Assembly (NCBI GenBank): GCA_039029935.1
Contig: JBCCFC010000859.1
Location: 1 to 6,091, forward strand
Source of the DNA: G039029935 sp039029935
GTDB lineage: Bacteria; Chloroflexota; Anaerolineae; Caldilineales; Caldilineaceae
Length of the DNA stretch: 6,091 nucleotides
Reading direction: 5' to 3'
Part shown: positions 1-5,942 of the stretch, in pieces
Layout: every line of letters begins with the position of its first letter
How positions within the stretch are numbered: the stretch's first letter is position 1
Notes under the pieces: model-generated
Databases searched by the model: none
The model's input: the letters and a program-made list of their open reading frames with translations, nothing else
What the model was told of the DNA's origin: nothing
Program-made: the position numbers and the translations under genes

Positions 1-444
1 CACAAAATAGCGGATACAGAACGGGCATTCATAGTCGCTATATTCAAACATGGTAATCGGCGCATCAGGACTGCCACGATAAGGATAGCCCTCAACCGTG
101 AAGCCAACGGGAATGTCCTTATAGGTTTCGGTTGGCTCGCCATCAGCCATACCAGCACGGGTCGTTGGCTCGGCAGTGTCACCATCATCAGCACCTTCCT
201 CATCAGCAGCCTCGGCGTCTGACTCACCATCACTTGGAGCCTCAGCCTCATCAGCCGTTGACTCTTCAGCCGTTGCCGCTGTATCAGCAGGGGCATCGGC
301 AGCAGGTGATGCTCCATCCTGAACGGGTTGACAGGCAACCAAGGCCATCGCGCCAATCAGCAAAAGAAGTATCACAATGCTCAAATGTCTGCTGGGTGTC
401 CTGCGCACTGTGTACGCCTTTGAATCACTGTTCTGTGTTTTCAT
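1..444 (-). CDS. DsbA-like thioredoxin-fold lipoprotein, N-terminal part (runs off the left edge)
   Basis: This is the first 148 codons of an exported lipoprotein; the C-terminus lies beyond base 1. Reading from the ATG at 444, residues 1-20 are basic and polar, 21-37 form a hydrophobic signal segment, and ALVAC gives a lipobox with C38 as the predicted lipidated cysteine. Residues 39-107 are a low-complexity linker rich in Ala, Asp, Glu and Thr. Residues 111-148 start a thioredoxin-like domain: DAPITMFEYSDYECPFC matches the first strand and helix of DsbA_4/thioredoxin_4 domains, with a redox CPFC motif at 140-143. By family, such proteins form, break or isomerise disulfides outside the membrane, or supply electrons to partner proteins. 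AGGA lies at 457-460, a long 12 bases upstream of the start. The Uma2 gene is upstream on the same strand, 134 bases away. The fold call is firm; oxidase versus reductase cannot be told without the missing cis-Pro region. Confidence 0.87.
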   Translation of the reverse strand, partial: MKTQNSDSKAYTVRRTPSRHLSIVILLLLIGAMALVACQPVQDGASPAADAPADTAATAEESTADEAEAPSDGESDAEAADEEGADDGDTAEPTTRAGMADGEPTETYKDIPVGFTVEGYPYRGSPDAPITMFEYSDYECPFCIRYFV

Positions 445-493
445 ATAAACAAATCGTCCTTTTGGTTATCTCTACTATTAAATTGGCTCATAT

Positions 494-556
494 TCAATAA
501 GTGTGCAAACGCAATAATTTACCAGTGGTAAAATCATCGGTTCGCACACTTTTTGA
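494..556. repeat. nested palindrome centred on base 525, possible terminator hairpin or operator
   Basis: Two inverted repeats share one centre. The inner one, 518-532, is a perfect 15-base palindrome, TTTACCAGTGGTAAA. The outer arms, 499-510 (AAGTGTGCAAAC) and 540-551 (GTTCGCACACTT), pair at 11 of 12 positions and extend weakly to 494 and 556. Seven mostly unpaired bases per side separate the two stems. It lies between the Uma2 stop codon and the DsbA-like start, both on the minus strand. As RNA it could form a long hairpin ending Uma2 transcription. However, the T-run (551-554) follows the stem on the plus strand, whereas the minus-strand side continues ATTGAATAT. As DNA, the inner perfect palindrome resembles a dimeric repressor site upstream of the lipoprotein gene. 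The structure is plain; its role is open. Confidence 0.6.
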
Positions 557-578
557 TATGAGCGTAGAGATATTTATT

Positions 579-1253
579 TTAGCCAGAAATTATTGACTGT
601 AATGCGAGTAGGTTTGCACTGTCTGTGAATATGGCATCAACATCAATTTCAAAGCCTTCAATTACGTAGCTGCGAATCGCATCACCTAAATTGACTGTAG
701 CAGTATGTTGATATGTGCCTCTATTTAAGGTGTATTGTTCCACAAAATTTTGATCAGGGTCTACCAACCAATATTCTTGCACTTCGTGCGCAGCATAGTC
801 TTGAAATTTAATGCCCCTATCCGTCTTTTCCGTGCTTGGGGATAAAATTTCGATGATGAAATCTGGTGCGGGGTAGGTCATCTGCTCACCGCTAATGTCC
901 GCAGCTTTTGCATTGCCAAAGAAGCAAATATCTGGCAGGTAGTCATTGCGGGTCAAAGTGATTAGTGCCGTTTCTGCACAAACAACGCCAAGGTTGTGTC
1001 TCATGACATATGCATTTAATAATGTGACCAATTTAACCGATGCTGTTGTGTGCCGATGTTTTGCAGGTGATTGCATTACCACTTCACCGTTGATAAATTC
1101 GGCGCGCGTATCCTCGGTAATCCACTTGTAAAAATCAGCGCGTTTCTGCTGTTCGGTCAACAGCACTTTCTCAATTTCTGATTGATAGAGTGATAGCTTG
1201 GGGGACTTGAGTAGTGTTTGAAATAATGATTCTTCTCGAACAAGGACCGACAT
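579..1253 (-). CDS. Uma2 family (DUF820) PD-(D/E)XK-like endonuclease
   Basis: The complete protein has 224 residues, near the usual 180-230 for the family. After an N-terminal extension of about 40 residues, the Uma2 core is clear: AEFINGEVVMQSPAKHRH (51-68), then LPDICFF with the likely metal-binding Asp at 108, DFIIEILSPST with Glu 135, and RGIKFQDYAAHEVQEYWLVDP with Lys 149. These D, E and K residues form the restriction-endonuclease-like active site predicted for the family, and all are present. Uma2 proteins are highly expanded in cyanobacteria, Chloroflexota and deinococci; their role is unproven, with nuclease and mobile-element links suggested. The ATG at 1253 has an upstream AGGAG (ctcct at 1266-1270), 12 bases away. 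No partner antitoxin or transposase gene is adjacent; the divergent neighbour belongs to polysaccharide synthesis. The gene looks intact and independently transcribed. Confidence 0.92.
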   Translation of the reverse strand: MSVLVREESLFQTLLKSPKLSLYQSEIEKVLLTEQQKRADFYKWITEDTRAEFINGEVVMQSPAKHRHTTASVKLVTLLNAYVMRHNLGVVCAETALITLTRNDYLPDICFFGNAKAADISGEQMTYPAPDFIIEILSPSTEKTDRGIKFQDYAAHEVQEYWLVDPDQNFVEQYTLNRGTYQHTATVNLGDAIRSYVIEGFEIDVDAIFTDSANLLALQSIISG

Positions 1254-1370
1254 GATAGGTTTAGTCTCCTGAACATCAAATTAGAATAACGTAATTGGGA
1301 TTGGAGCGTATATATTTACAGTCAAGATAGAAGCTCATGTAAATTTTGCGCGGATAAAGGAGGATACGTT

Positions 1371-1379
1371 ATCATACCA
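1371..1379 (-). promoter_or_regulatory. second extended -10 element upstream of the Uma2 gene
   Basis: The minus strand reads TGGTATGAT, one mismatch from TATAAT in the hexamer and carrying the TG dinucleotide. It lies 19 bases downstream of the TGCTATAAT element, so the two could be alternative start sites. The same nine bases occur on the plus strand at 5780-5788 ahead of the epimerase gene. Confidence 0.35.
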
Positions 1380-1389
1380 GAAATACCTT

Positions 1390-1398
1390 ATTATAGCA
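1390..1398 (-). promoter_or_regulatory. extended -10 promoter element for the Uma2 gene
   Basis: On the minus strand this reads TGCTATAAT, a perfect match to the extended -10 consensus TGnTATAAT. No convincing -35 hexamer sits 16-18 bases upstream, which is tolerable for extended -10 promoters. Transcription would begin near 1383, leaving a leader of about 130 bases before the ATG at 1253. Confidence 0.5.
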
Positions 1399-1425
1399 TT
1401 GGTTGGCAATAGATTCAGTTTAGGT

Positions 1426-1467
1426 TTGTTCTTGAACAAGACATGTAATTCTTGTTACCAAGTGGTA
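1426..1467. repeat. cluster of overlapping short inverted repeats upstream of the operon
   Basis: Three inverted repeats overlap or abut. TTGTTC (1426-1431) pairs with GAACAA (1434-1439). AACAAGA (1435-1441) pairs with TCTTGTT (1450-1456). TACCA (1456-1460) pairs with TGGTA (1463-1467). The first two are mutually exclusive because they share 1435-1439. They lie about 60 bases upstream of the candidate operon promoter, a suitable place for a regulator to bind, but arms of 5-7 bases can arise by chance. Confidence 0.3.
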
Positions 1468-1491
1468 GATCGTGGCGATTTCCTAAGCTGG

Positions 1492-1521
1492 TTTTAATGT
1501 TTTGTATGCCTACCCTATAAA
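1492..1521 (+). promoter_or_regulatory. candidate promoter of the polysaccharide operon
   Basis: A TATAAA hexamer at 1516-1521 could serve as the -10 box. The best -35 candidate is TTTTAA at 1492-1497 with an 18-base spacer, matching TTGACA at only three positions. Transcription would start near 1528, about 42 bases before the ATG at 1570. It is the best-placed candidate but not a strong match. Confidence 0.3.
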
Positions 1522-1569
1522 AGCCCCAAAAACGTTTAAGAACGCTCTTTGATAGAATTAGGATGGAAC

Positions 1570-2868
1570 ATGAATACCATACCGCTGACATACTGGACAG
1601 TATTTCTTGTGACCTGTTGGGGCGGTTCCCTGCTTATGATAGCAACCAGCGGCATATTTCGGCAGACGATGCTATTGCCTATATTAATCCTGCCGGTGTT
1701 GCAACACCTTAGAATCAAGCTCAATAGTCACTTCCATTGGTTGTCTATTCTTTTTTGTACCATCATTCTGGTTTCGGCTTTCTTAAATGACACATCGCTC
1801 ATACCAACACTGTCGTTATTGCGATGGGGAATCGTTGCGTATCTGGTAACTTTTGCATGTCGGATGTTTGTGAAAGGCCGTAGAGATACTGATGGTATCT
1901 TTACCTTCTTATTTAGACTGGCGCAAATTCAACTGATTGTGATTGCCCTGCAATTTTTACTATACCCCTATCTGCCACCATCATTAAAAGCAGGTCGGCT
2001 TGTTGCGGTACAACCGCTTGTAGATTTTTTGTCAGGCACATTTGAAAGTGATGCTGAATCATCCTTACTGATGACAATCATGGTACTCCTATTGCTTTTT
2101 CGCCTTCCAGTCGTCAATCATGTTGTCAAATACCCGTTCATGAATGCACTTTTTTTGACGGGCGGTATTTTTTTCTCTAATTCGCAGATATGTCATCTCC
2201 TTGTCTTAATAGCATGGGGTTCCTGGTTGCTATTTCGGTTTCGGGTAGAACTCTTATGGGGATCACGATTGTTGTTTCGGTTTCGGGTAGGCATAGTCAT
2301 TGCGATCTGTGTCATCATTATCGCCATACCGTTTGTCTATTCAGCAGCACAGACTCAGACAAGTGGAGAAATCAATGTGTATGGCATCAATGACACAATC
2401 TACAAAACAATGGTTAAGCTACAGCAGGCGGAGAGACGTGCGATACTTGTTGCAGATGGCATTGGTGGACATGAGAGAACAGCAGCCGTTTATTATTATG
2501 TGTTTCTTGCGCCAGTCAAGTGGATAGGCGATGGCCCTGGCTCTATATGGAATACGGCGAATGCAGGAAGTTTTGCGAACACGGTTGCGGCTGGACATAA
2601 TTTAGTCCTCTATCCGGAAATTGGGCTGTTAGGGTTGACAGTTAGTTGGCTTTTGGTTGCATCTCTCATCTTTATAGAAGCACCAAACCGATTCAGAGGA
2701 AAATTGTTTGTCGTGCGTCTCATCATGCTGATGATGATGTTTGGATTTATGTTTTTTCAGTTTGTGTTGAACAGAATAGGGGTCATGCTATTTTTGGCAA
2801 CCATCTCATATTGTTTGGATAGCTGGAATCAAGAAACAACCGAAGTCATTTCATATGAAGGATATTAG
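1570..2868 (+). CDS. O-antigen ligase/polymerase-like membrane protein (Wzy/WaaL superfamily)
   Basis: The 432-residue integral membrane protein has about 10-12 hydrophobic segments, roughly at 9-28, 56-73, 84-100, 112-133, 165-180, 191-223 (probably two), 240-258, 352-370, 380-400 and 403-416. Between 259 and 350 lies one large hydrophilic loop, the hallmark of Wzy polymerases and WaaL ligases. It contains GDGPGSIWNTAN and ends with GHNLVLYPEIGLLGL, which fits the Wzy_C pattern of an HN pair followed by E-x-G-L-L-G; His 343 is the likely conserved histidine. Such proteins polymerise or transfer undecaprenyl-linked glycans on the outer face of the membrane. I chose the ATG at 1570 because AGGA (1560-1563) is six bases upstream; an in-frame TTG at 1549 lacks comparable support. 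The GT2 gene follows after three bases. Residues 216-243 are an odd tandem 14-residue duplication. Polymerase versus ligase cannot be decided from sequence alone. Confidence 0.82.
   Translation: MNTIPLTYWTVFLVTCWGGSLLMIATSGIFRQTMLLPILILPVLQHLRIKLNSHFHWLSILFCTIILVSAFLNDTSLIPTLSLLRWGIVAYLVTFACRMFVKGRRDTDGIFTFLFRLAQIQLIVIALQFLLYPYLPPSLKAGRLVAVQPLVDFLSGTFESDAESSLLMTIMVLLLLFRLPVVNHVVKYPFMNALFLTGGIFFSNSQICHLLVLIAWGSWLLFRFRVELLWGSRLLFRFRVGIVIAICVIIIAIPFVYSAAQTQTSGEINVYGINDTIYKTMVKLQQAERRAILVADGIGGHERTAAVYYYVFLAPVKWIGDGPGSIWNTANAGSFANTVAAGHNLVLYPEIGLLGLTVSWLLVASLIFIEAPNRFRGKLFVVRLIMLMMMFGFMFFQFVLNRIGVMLFLATISYCLDSWNQETTEVISYEGY
2214..2290 (+). repeat. in-frame tandem duplication (42-base unit) inside the Wzy-like gene
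   Basis: Bases 2214-2248 and 2256-2290 match at 29 of 35 positions with an offset of 42 bases (14 codons), including a perfect 16-base stretch at 2233-2248 and 2275-2290. The encoded repeats are WGSWLLFRFRVELL (216-229) and WGSRLLFRFRVGIV (230-243). Each has a hydrophobic LLF followed by basic RFR, so the duplication adds a positively charged patch between two membrane segments. Confidence 0.8.
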
Positions 2869-2871
2869 CTT

Positions 2872-3831
2872 GTGAGTATAGAACATCCATTAATCAGTAT
2901 CGTCACCCCCTCTTATAACCAAGGTCAATTTATACGCGAAACCATTGAATCCGTTCTGGGTCAAAGCTATGATCGGCTTGAATATTTTGTGATGGATGGT
3001 GGTAGCACCGACGATACGGTATCTATTTTGAAAGAGTATGAAAGTGATCCACGGTTTCATTGGGTTTCAGAGAAGGATAACGGTCAGAGCGATGCCATCA
3101 ATAAAGCATGGCGACAGTCTCAGGGGGATGTTGTAGCATGGTTAAATTCAGACGATACCTATTGTGAGGATGCGCTTCAACGGGTTGCAGATGCGTTTGC
3201 CCATCATCCGGATGCTATCGGTGTTTATGGGGAATGTATGTATACGGATGCAGAAGGTGTACCTTGGCGGGAAACGTTCCAAGGCGAGGTTACCCGCCAA
3301 GCGGTACTCAATTTATCTTGCTATATCGATCAACCGACCGTTTTTGTCAAGTTAGATCGTGCCAAGGCTGCGGGTATGGTTGATGAGTCCTTCCATCATC
3401 AAATGGACTATGAGCTATGGCTCAGAGTCGGATTCCCCAATGATTTTGTGTATATTCCCGCCTTTTTAGCCACTTGGCGCGCACATGAAGAGACAAAGAG
3501 TGTATCGAACCCCAGACGCGGCGGTGATGAACTGCTGCGTATTATTCAGAAAGCCGAAGAAGGATTCTATCCTTTAGAACCAGACGAGATTGATATGCTG
3601 AATAATGGGGCAAAGCGACGCGCCATTGAATATCTGTTGGCAGATAGCATCAGTCGTGAGACAATGTCACTTGCTCGAAATCACCTACAAAAACACCCAG
3701 AACATCTCAAAAGTCTTTCCTATAGAGCGGTAAAGACGCTTGGGCGTGACACGATGCGTAACGTTGGTGTTTCGCAGGAGCGATTGCGAAAATGGGTCGA
3801 AATAGGTCGACGGATGAAAATTATCAGATAA
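2872..3831 (+). CDS. GT2 family glycosyltransferase
   Basis: The 319-residue protein has a GT-A fold domain at the N-terminus: ISIVTPSYNQGQFIRETIESVL (8-29), the nucleotide-binding DGGSTDDT (42-49), GQSDAINKAW (71-80), the metal-binding SDD (93-95, DXD type), and DYELWLRVG (179-187), where the catalytic-base acidic residue is expected. Such enzymes use a nucleotide sugar to extend a lipid-linked glycan on the cytoplasmic side; donor and acceptor cannot be predicted. Residues 230-319 form a basic, mostly helical tail with no recognised domain or membrane segment. The start is GTG at 2872, supported by GAAGGA at 2857-2862, nine bases upstream. The ribosome binding site lies inside the end of the Wzy-like gene, so the two are probably translationally coupled. 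The family call is firm. Confidence 0.93.
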   Translation: MSIEHPLISIVTPSYNQGQFIRETIESVLGQSYDRLEYFVMDGGSTDDTVSILKEYESDPRFHWVSEKDNGQSDAINKAWRQSQGDVVAWLNSDDTYCEDALQRVADAFAHHPDAIGVYGECMYTDAEGVPWRETFQGEVTRQAVLNLSCYIDQPTVFVKLDRAKAAGMVDESFHHQMDYELWLRVGFPNDFVYIPAFLATWRAHEETKSVSNPRRGGDELLRIIQKAEEGFYPLEPDEIDMLNNGAKRRAIEYLLADSISRETMSLARNHLQKHPEHLKSLSYRAVKTLGRDTMRNVGVSQERLRKWVEIGRRMKIIR

Positions 3832-3850
3832 TCTCAAAATACAGCAAACA

Positions 3851-4984
3851 ATGAAAATTCTATTTAATACAATAGTCACGCCTGCCCAGAGCAAGATTGG
3901 TGTCGGTGTGTATATTGACAACTTATTACCACAACTTATCACAGCGTATCCACAACATACATTCTATAGCCTTGTCAATGAACAAGCCCCAGCGTTTGTG
4001 TATGATGCAACCAACCATGTATCCATTTCATCGAAAGCATCGCCATCGCCATCTGTACGCTTACTGCTTTACCAACGCGCTTTCATGCGTATTTCAGAGC
4101 GCATGGGTGCAGATTTATATCACTTACCGAATACGGCTCCTCTCGCCTTGAACAAGTCCATACCGACTATCGCAAACATCATGGATTTACAGGAGTTTAG
4201 GATTCAGAAATATGGACGTATTCGCGGTTGGTATAGGCGAAGTGCCAATTATCTATTAACCCGAAATGCGGACATCATCATTACCATCTCTGAAAATTCT
4301 AAAAAGGACATCGTGAATTTTCTCGGCATATCGCCAGACAAAGTTTGTGTAACATACTTGGCGCACAGCCAAGTATTTCGCAAACTAGATACTGATACAG
4401 CGCAAGGGATTGTTTATAACAAATACAATTTAAACGATTATATGATCGCTGTGGGCGATATAGCGGAGGGGAAGAATCTGCTTCGTCTCGTCGAGATGTA
4501 TGCAATGTTACGCAAAAATGGAGAGACTCGCCCATTGGTTCTCGTAGGCAAAGAGCCTCAGCCTTTTCCAGAGCTACACGACTATATTCAGGAACATTCT
4601 CTGCATGACTTTGTTCAGTTTACCGGGTATGTGCCGTTGAGTGATCTGGTGGCACTATATAATTGCGCAACTCTGTGTTTGTTTCCTAGTCTTTATGAAG
4701 GCTTTGGGTTGCCCGTTTTAGAAGCCATGGCTTGCGGCACACCTGTGGCGACATCCAATGTTTCTTCAATTCCAGAGGTTGCGGGGGATGCGGCTGTTCT
4801 TTTCGATCCCTTGGATGTGGAGGATATGTTCAGAAAAGTCAAGCCATTGCTTGATAATCCTTCATATCGTGCCAAGATGGTCGAAAGAGGCTATCAACAG
4901 GCAAACTTATTTACATGGAAACGTGCGGCAGCGCAAACAATGGCTGTCTATGAAGAGGCGGCATCCATGACAAAGGCGAGGTGA
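3851..4984 (+). CDS. GT4 family glycosyltransferase (GT-B fold)
   Basis: The 377-residue protein has the standard two-domain GT-B layout. The N-terminal domain carries the glycine loop KIGVGVYIDNLL (15-26) and ends near ISENSKKDIV (146-155), typical of GT4 enzymes that name capsule or mannosyl transferases. The C-terminal GT1-type domain (about 194-350) has VGDIAEGKNLLRLVE, LVGKEP, FTGYVPLSDLVALYNCATLCLFPSLYEGFGLP, and the E-x7-E pair at E283 and E291 that contacts the donor sugar nucleotide. GT4 enzymes are retaining transferases acting on cytoplasmic lipid-linked acceptors. The usual Arg before Lys-Asn in the diphosphate-binding loop is Gly here (EGKN, 206-209). The ATG at 3851 follows the GT2 stop by 19 bases; no clear Shine-Dalgarno sequence is visible, unlike the other operon genes. 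The family is clear; substrate is unknown. Confidence 0.93.
   Translation: MKILFNTIVTPAQSKIGVGVYIDNLLPQLITAYPQHTFYSLVNEQAPAFVYDATNHVSISSKASPSPSVRLLLYQRAFMRISERMGADLYHLPNTAPLALNKSIPTIANIMDLQEFRIQKYGRIRGWYRRSANYLLTRNADIIITISENSKKDIVNFLGISPDKVCVTYLAHSQVFRKLDTDTAQGIVYNKYNLNDYMIAVGDIAEGKNLLRLVEMYAMLRKNGETRPLVLVGKEPQPFPELHDYIQEHSLHDFVQFTGYVPLSDLVALYNCATLCLFPSLYEGFGLPVLEAMACGTPVATSNVSSIPEVAGDAAVLFDPLDVEDMFRKVKPLLDNPSYRAKMVERGYQQANLFTWKRAAAQTMAVYEEAASMTKAR
4978..4984 (+). promoter_or_regulatory. ribosome binding site that fixes the TTG start of the WecG/TagA gene
   Basis: GAGGTGA is complementary to the 16S rRNA tail and lies seven bases before TTG at 4992. It overlaps the last codons and the TGA stop of the GT4 gene, so translation of the two genes is probably coupled. 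Confidence 0.6.
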
Positions 4985-4991
4985 ACCCTTT

Positions 4992-5750
4992 TTGGAAACG
5001 ATTGATATATTGGGTGTCAACGTAAACCCCATGACCGTTGATGAACTCCATGAGCAAATAAACAATTTTATTCGTCAGGAAGAACATGCCCTTGTCTTGA
5101 ATGTCAATGTTCATTGCATGAATCTCATGTACGATGTGTCATGGCTTCGACCCTTTTTGAATTCTGCGGAGATTGTGTTTTGTGATGGTATCGGTGTGGT
5201 GATTGGTGCGTGGATGCTTGGTGAGTATCTTCCCCAACGGATTACGTATGCCGACTGGATGTGGCAGCTATGTGCATTTGCTGAAAGTGAAGGTCACTCT
5301 TTGTTCTTACTAGGCGCAAAAGAGGGCATCTCGGAACAAGCTAGAGACAAACTTATGCAGACATTTCCTCAATTAAATATCGTGGGGACACATCATGGCT
5401 ATTTTACAAAAACACCAGAACACCCTGAAAATCAGGCAGTTATCGAAGTAATCAATAGGACAAAACCAGATATTCTGATGGTTTCCTTTGGTATGCCACT
5501 CCAGGAAAAGTGGTTGCTAGAGAATTGGGACAGTCTTGATGCGAACGTGGCTTTAACGGGTGGTGCGGCCTTGGATTACATATCGGGGAATCTACGCCGT
5601 GCGCCCAAGTGGATGACGGACAATGGCCTAGAGTGGCTTGGACGATTGATCATTGAGCCTAGACGACTCTGGCAACGATATGTTATTGGAAACCCTCTGT
5701 TTCTGTTCAGGGTGCTGCAATACCGCATAGCCAAACACCAACACGAGTAA
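4992..5750 (+). CDS. WecG/TagA/CpsF family glycosyltransferase (GT26)
   Basis: The 252-residue length is typical for the family. It opens with IDILGVNVNPMTVDELHEQI (4-23), followed by LVLNVNVHCMNL (34-45), the signature IVFCDGIGVVIGAWMLG (61-77) with Asp 65, LFLLGAKEG (104-112), MVSFGMPLQEKWL (163-175), LTGGAALDYISGNLRRAPKWM (188-208) and the Arg-rich C-terminal segment (212-246) that in TagA completes the active site at the membrane. Known members transfer ManNAc (TagA) or ManNAcA (WecG) to undecaprenyl-diphosphate-GlcNAc, usually as the second sugar of wall teichoic acid or enterobacterial common antigen. Here the donor is unknown. The catalytic Thr seen in TagA appears to be Asn 37, although Asp 65 is kept. 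TTG is the start because it sits seven bases after GAGGTGA and gives the full family N-terminus; the next ATG (5032) would remove the first strand. It is the last gene of the tight cluster. Confidence 0.93.
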   Translation: METIDILGVNVNPMTVDELHEQINNFIRQEEHALVLNVNVHCMNLMYDVSWLRPFLNSAEIVFCDGIGVVIGAWMLGEYLPQRITYADWMWQLCAFAESEGHSLFLLGAKEGISEQARDKLMQTFPQLNIVGTHHGYFTKTPEHPENQAVIEVINRTKPDILMVSFGMPLQEKWLLENWDSLDANVALTGGAALDYISGNLRRAPKWMTDNGLEWLGRLIIEPRRLWQRYVIGNPLFLFRVLQYRIAKHQHE

Positions 5751-5779
5751 ATAATCCATGTTCCATTTTTATGTGCGTT

Positions 5780-5788
5780 TGGTATGAT
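5780..5788 (+). promoter_or_regulatory. extended -10 promoter for the epimerase gene
   Basis: TGGTATGAT matches the extended -10 pattern TGnTATAAT with one mismatch, and is identical to the minus-strand element at 1371-1379. The -35 position (around 5760-5766, TTCCAT) is poor. Transcription would start near 5795, giving a leader of about 45 bases before the ATG at 5841. It suggests that the epimerase starts a new transcript and does not depend only on the upstream operon. Confidence 0.42.
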
Positions 5789-5840
5789 CAGAGACGCAAA
5801 TAGAGGTGGAACGCTAAGTTAATTGATATAGATGAGGAAT

Positions 5841-5942
5841 ATGAACAACCAGTGGCCGGATTCAAAATTATTTTGGCGTGATAAACGCGTCATCGTTACG
5901 GGCGGGGCGGGCTTTCTTGGCTCGTTTGTCGTCGGCCAATAG
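5841..5942 (+). CDS. GDP-L-fucose-synthase-like NAD-dependent epimerase, N-terminal fragment broken by the fold-back
   Basis: The ATG at 5841 opens MNNQWPDSKLFWRDKR, then VIVTGGAGFLGSFVV (17-31), a classic Rossmann-fold GxxGxxG motif (G21, G24, G27) of the extended short-chain dehydrogenase/reductase family. After V31 the frame changes to Gly-Gln-stop because the sequence switches into inverted orientation at 5934/5935. The inverted segment (5935-6028) supplies the expected continuation, AQLRARGAQEIIVPRHADYD and onward, so about 63 residues of the true N-terminus can be reconstructed. The pattern PRHADYDLVQQSAIQQLLA resembles GDP-L-fucose synthase relatives, which convert 4-keto-6-deoxymannose nucleotides for polysaccharide synthesis; other sugar epimerases are possible. 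An in-frame ATG at 5832 is an alternative start; a weak GAGG at 5834-5837 favours 5841. The stop at 5940-5942 is probably not real. Confidence 0.75.
   Translation: MNNQWPDSKLFWRDKRVIVTGGAGFLGSFVVGQ

Larger units (their letters stand above)
1254..1569. other. divergent intergenic region between the Uma2 gene and the polysaccharide operon
   Basis: These 316 bases contain no coding frame that I can support. The left part holds the Uma2 leader and its two minus-strand -10 elements. The middle (1426-1467) has overlapping short inverted repeats. The right part holds a modest plus-strand promoter candidate (1492-1521) and the ribosome binding site for the operon's first gene (AGGA at 1560-1563). 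No tRNA, riboswitch-like conserved core or mobile-element end was recognised. Confidence 0.6.

Noticed and set aside
132..500. Plus-strand open frame of 122 codons rich in His, Gln and Pro
   Set aside because: It is antisense to the Ala/Asp/Glu-rich linker of the DsbA-like lipoprotein; the odd composition is the mirror of GCT, GAT and GAG codons. There is no ribosome binding site or family match.
579..1253. Uma2 protein as the toxin or nuclease of a new defence system
   Set aside because: No partner gene, methylase, helicase or antitoxin is adjacent; Uma2 genes are commonly found alone in the genomes where they are abundant.
1549..1569. In-frame TTG start seven codons upstream of the Wzy-like gene's ATG
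   Set aside because: The ATG at 1570 has AGGA at a six-base spacing, whereas the TTG has no Shine-Dalgarno sequence and would add a short hydrophilic stretch not needed for the first membrane segment.
2190..2527. Overlapping plus-strand frames of 67 and 75 codons inside the Wzy-like gene
   Set aside because: Both are shadows in other frames of a clear membrane protein and carry no recognisable motif.
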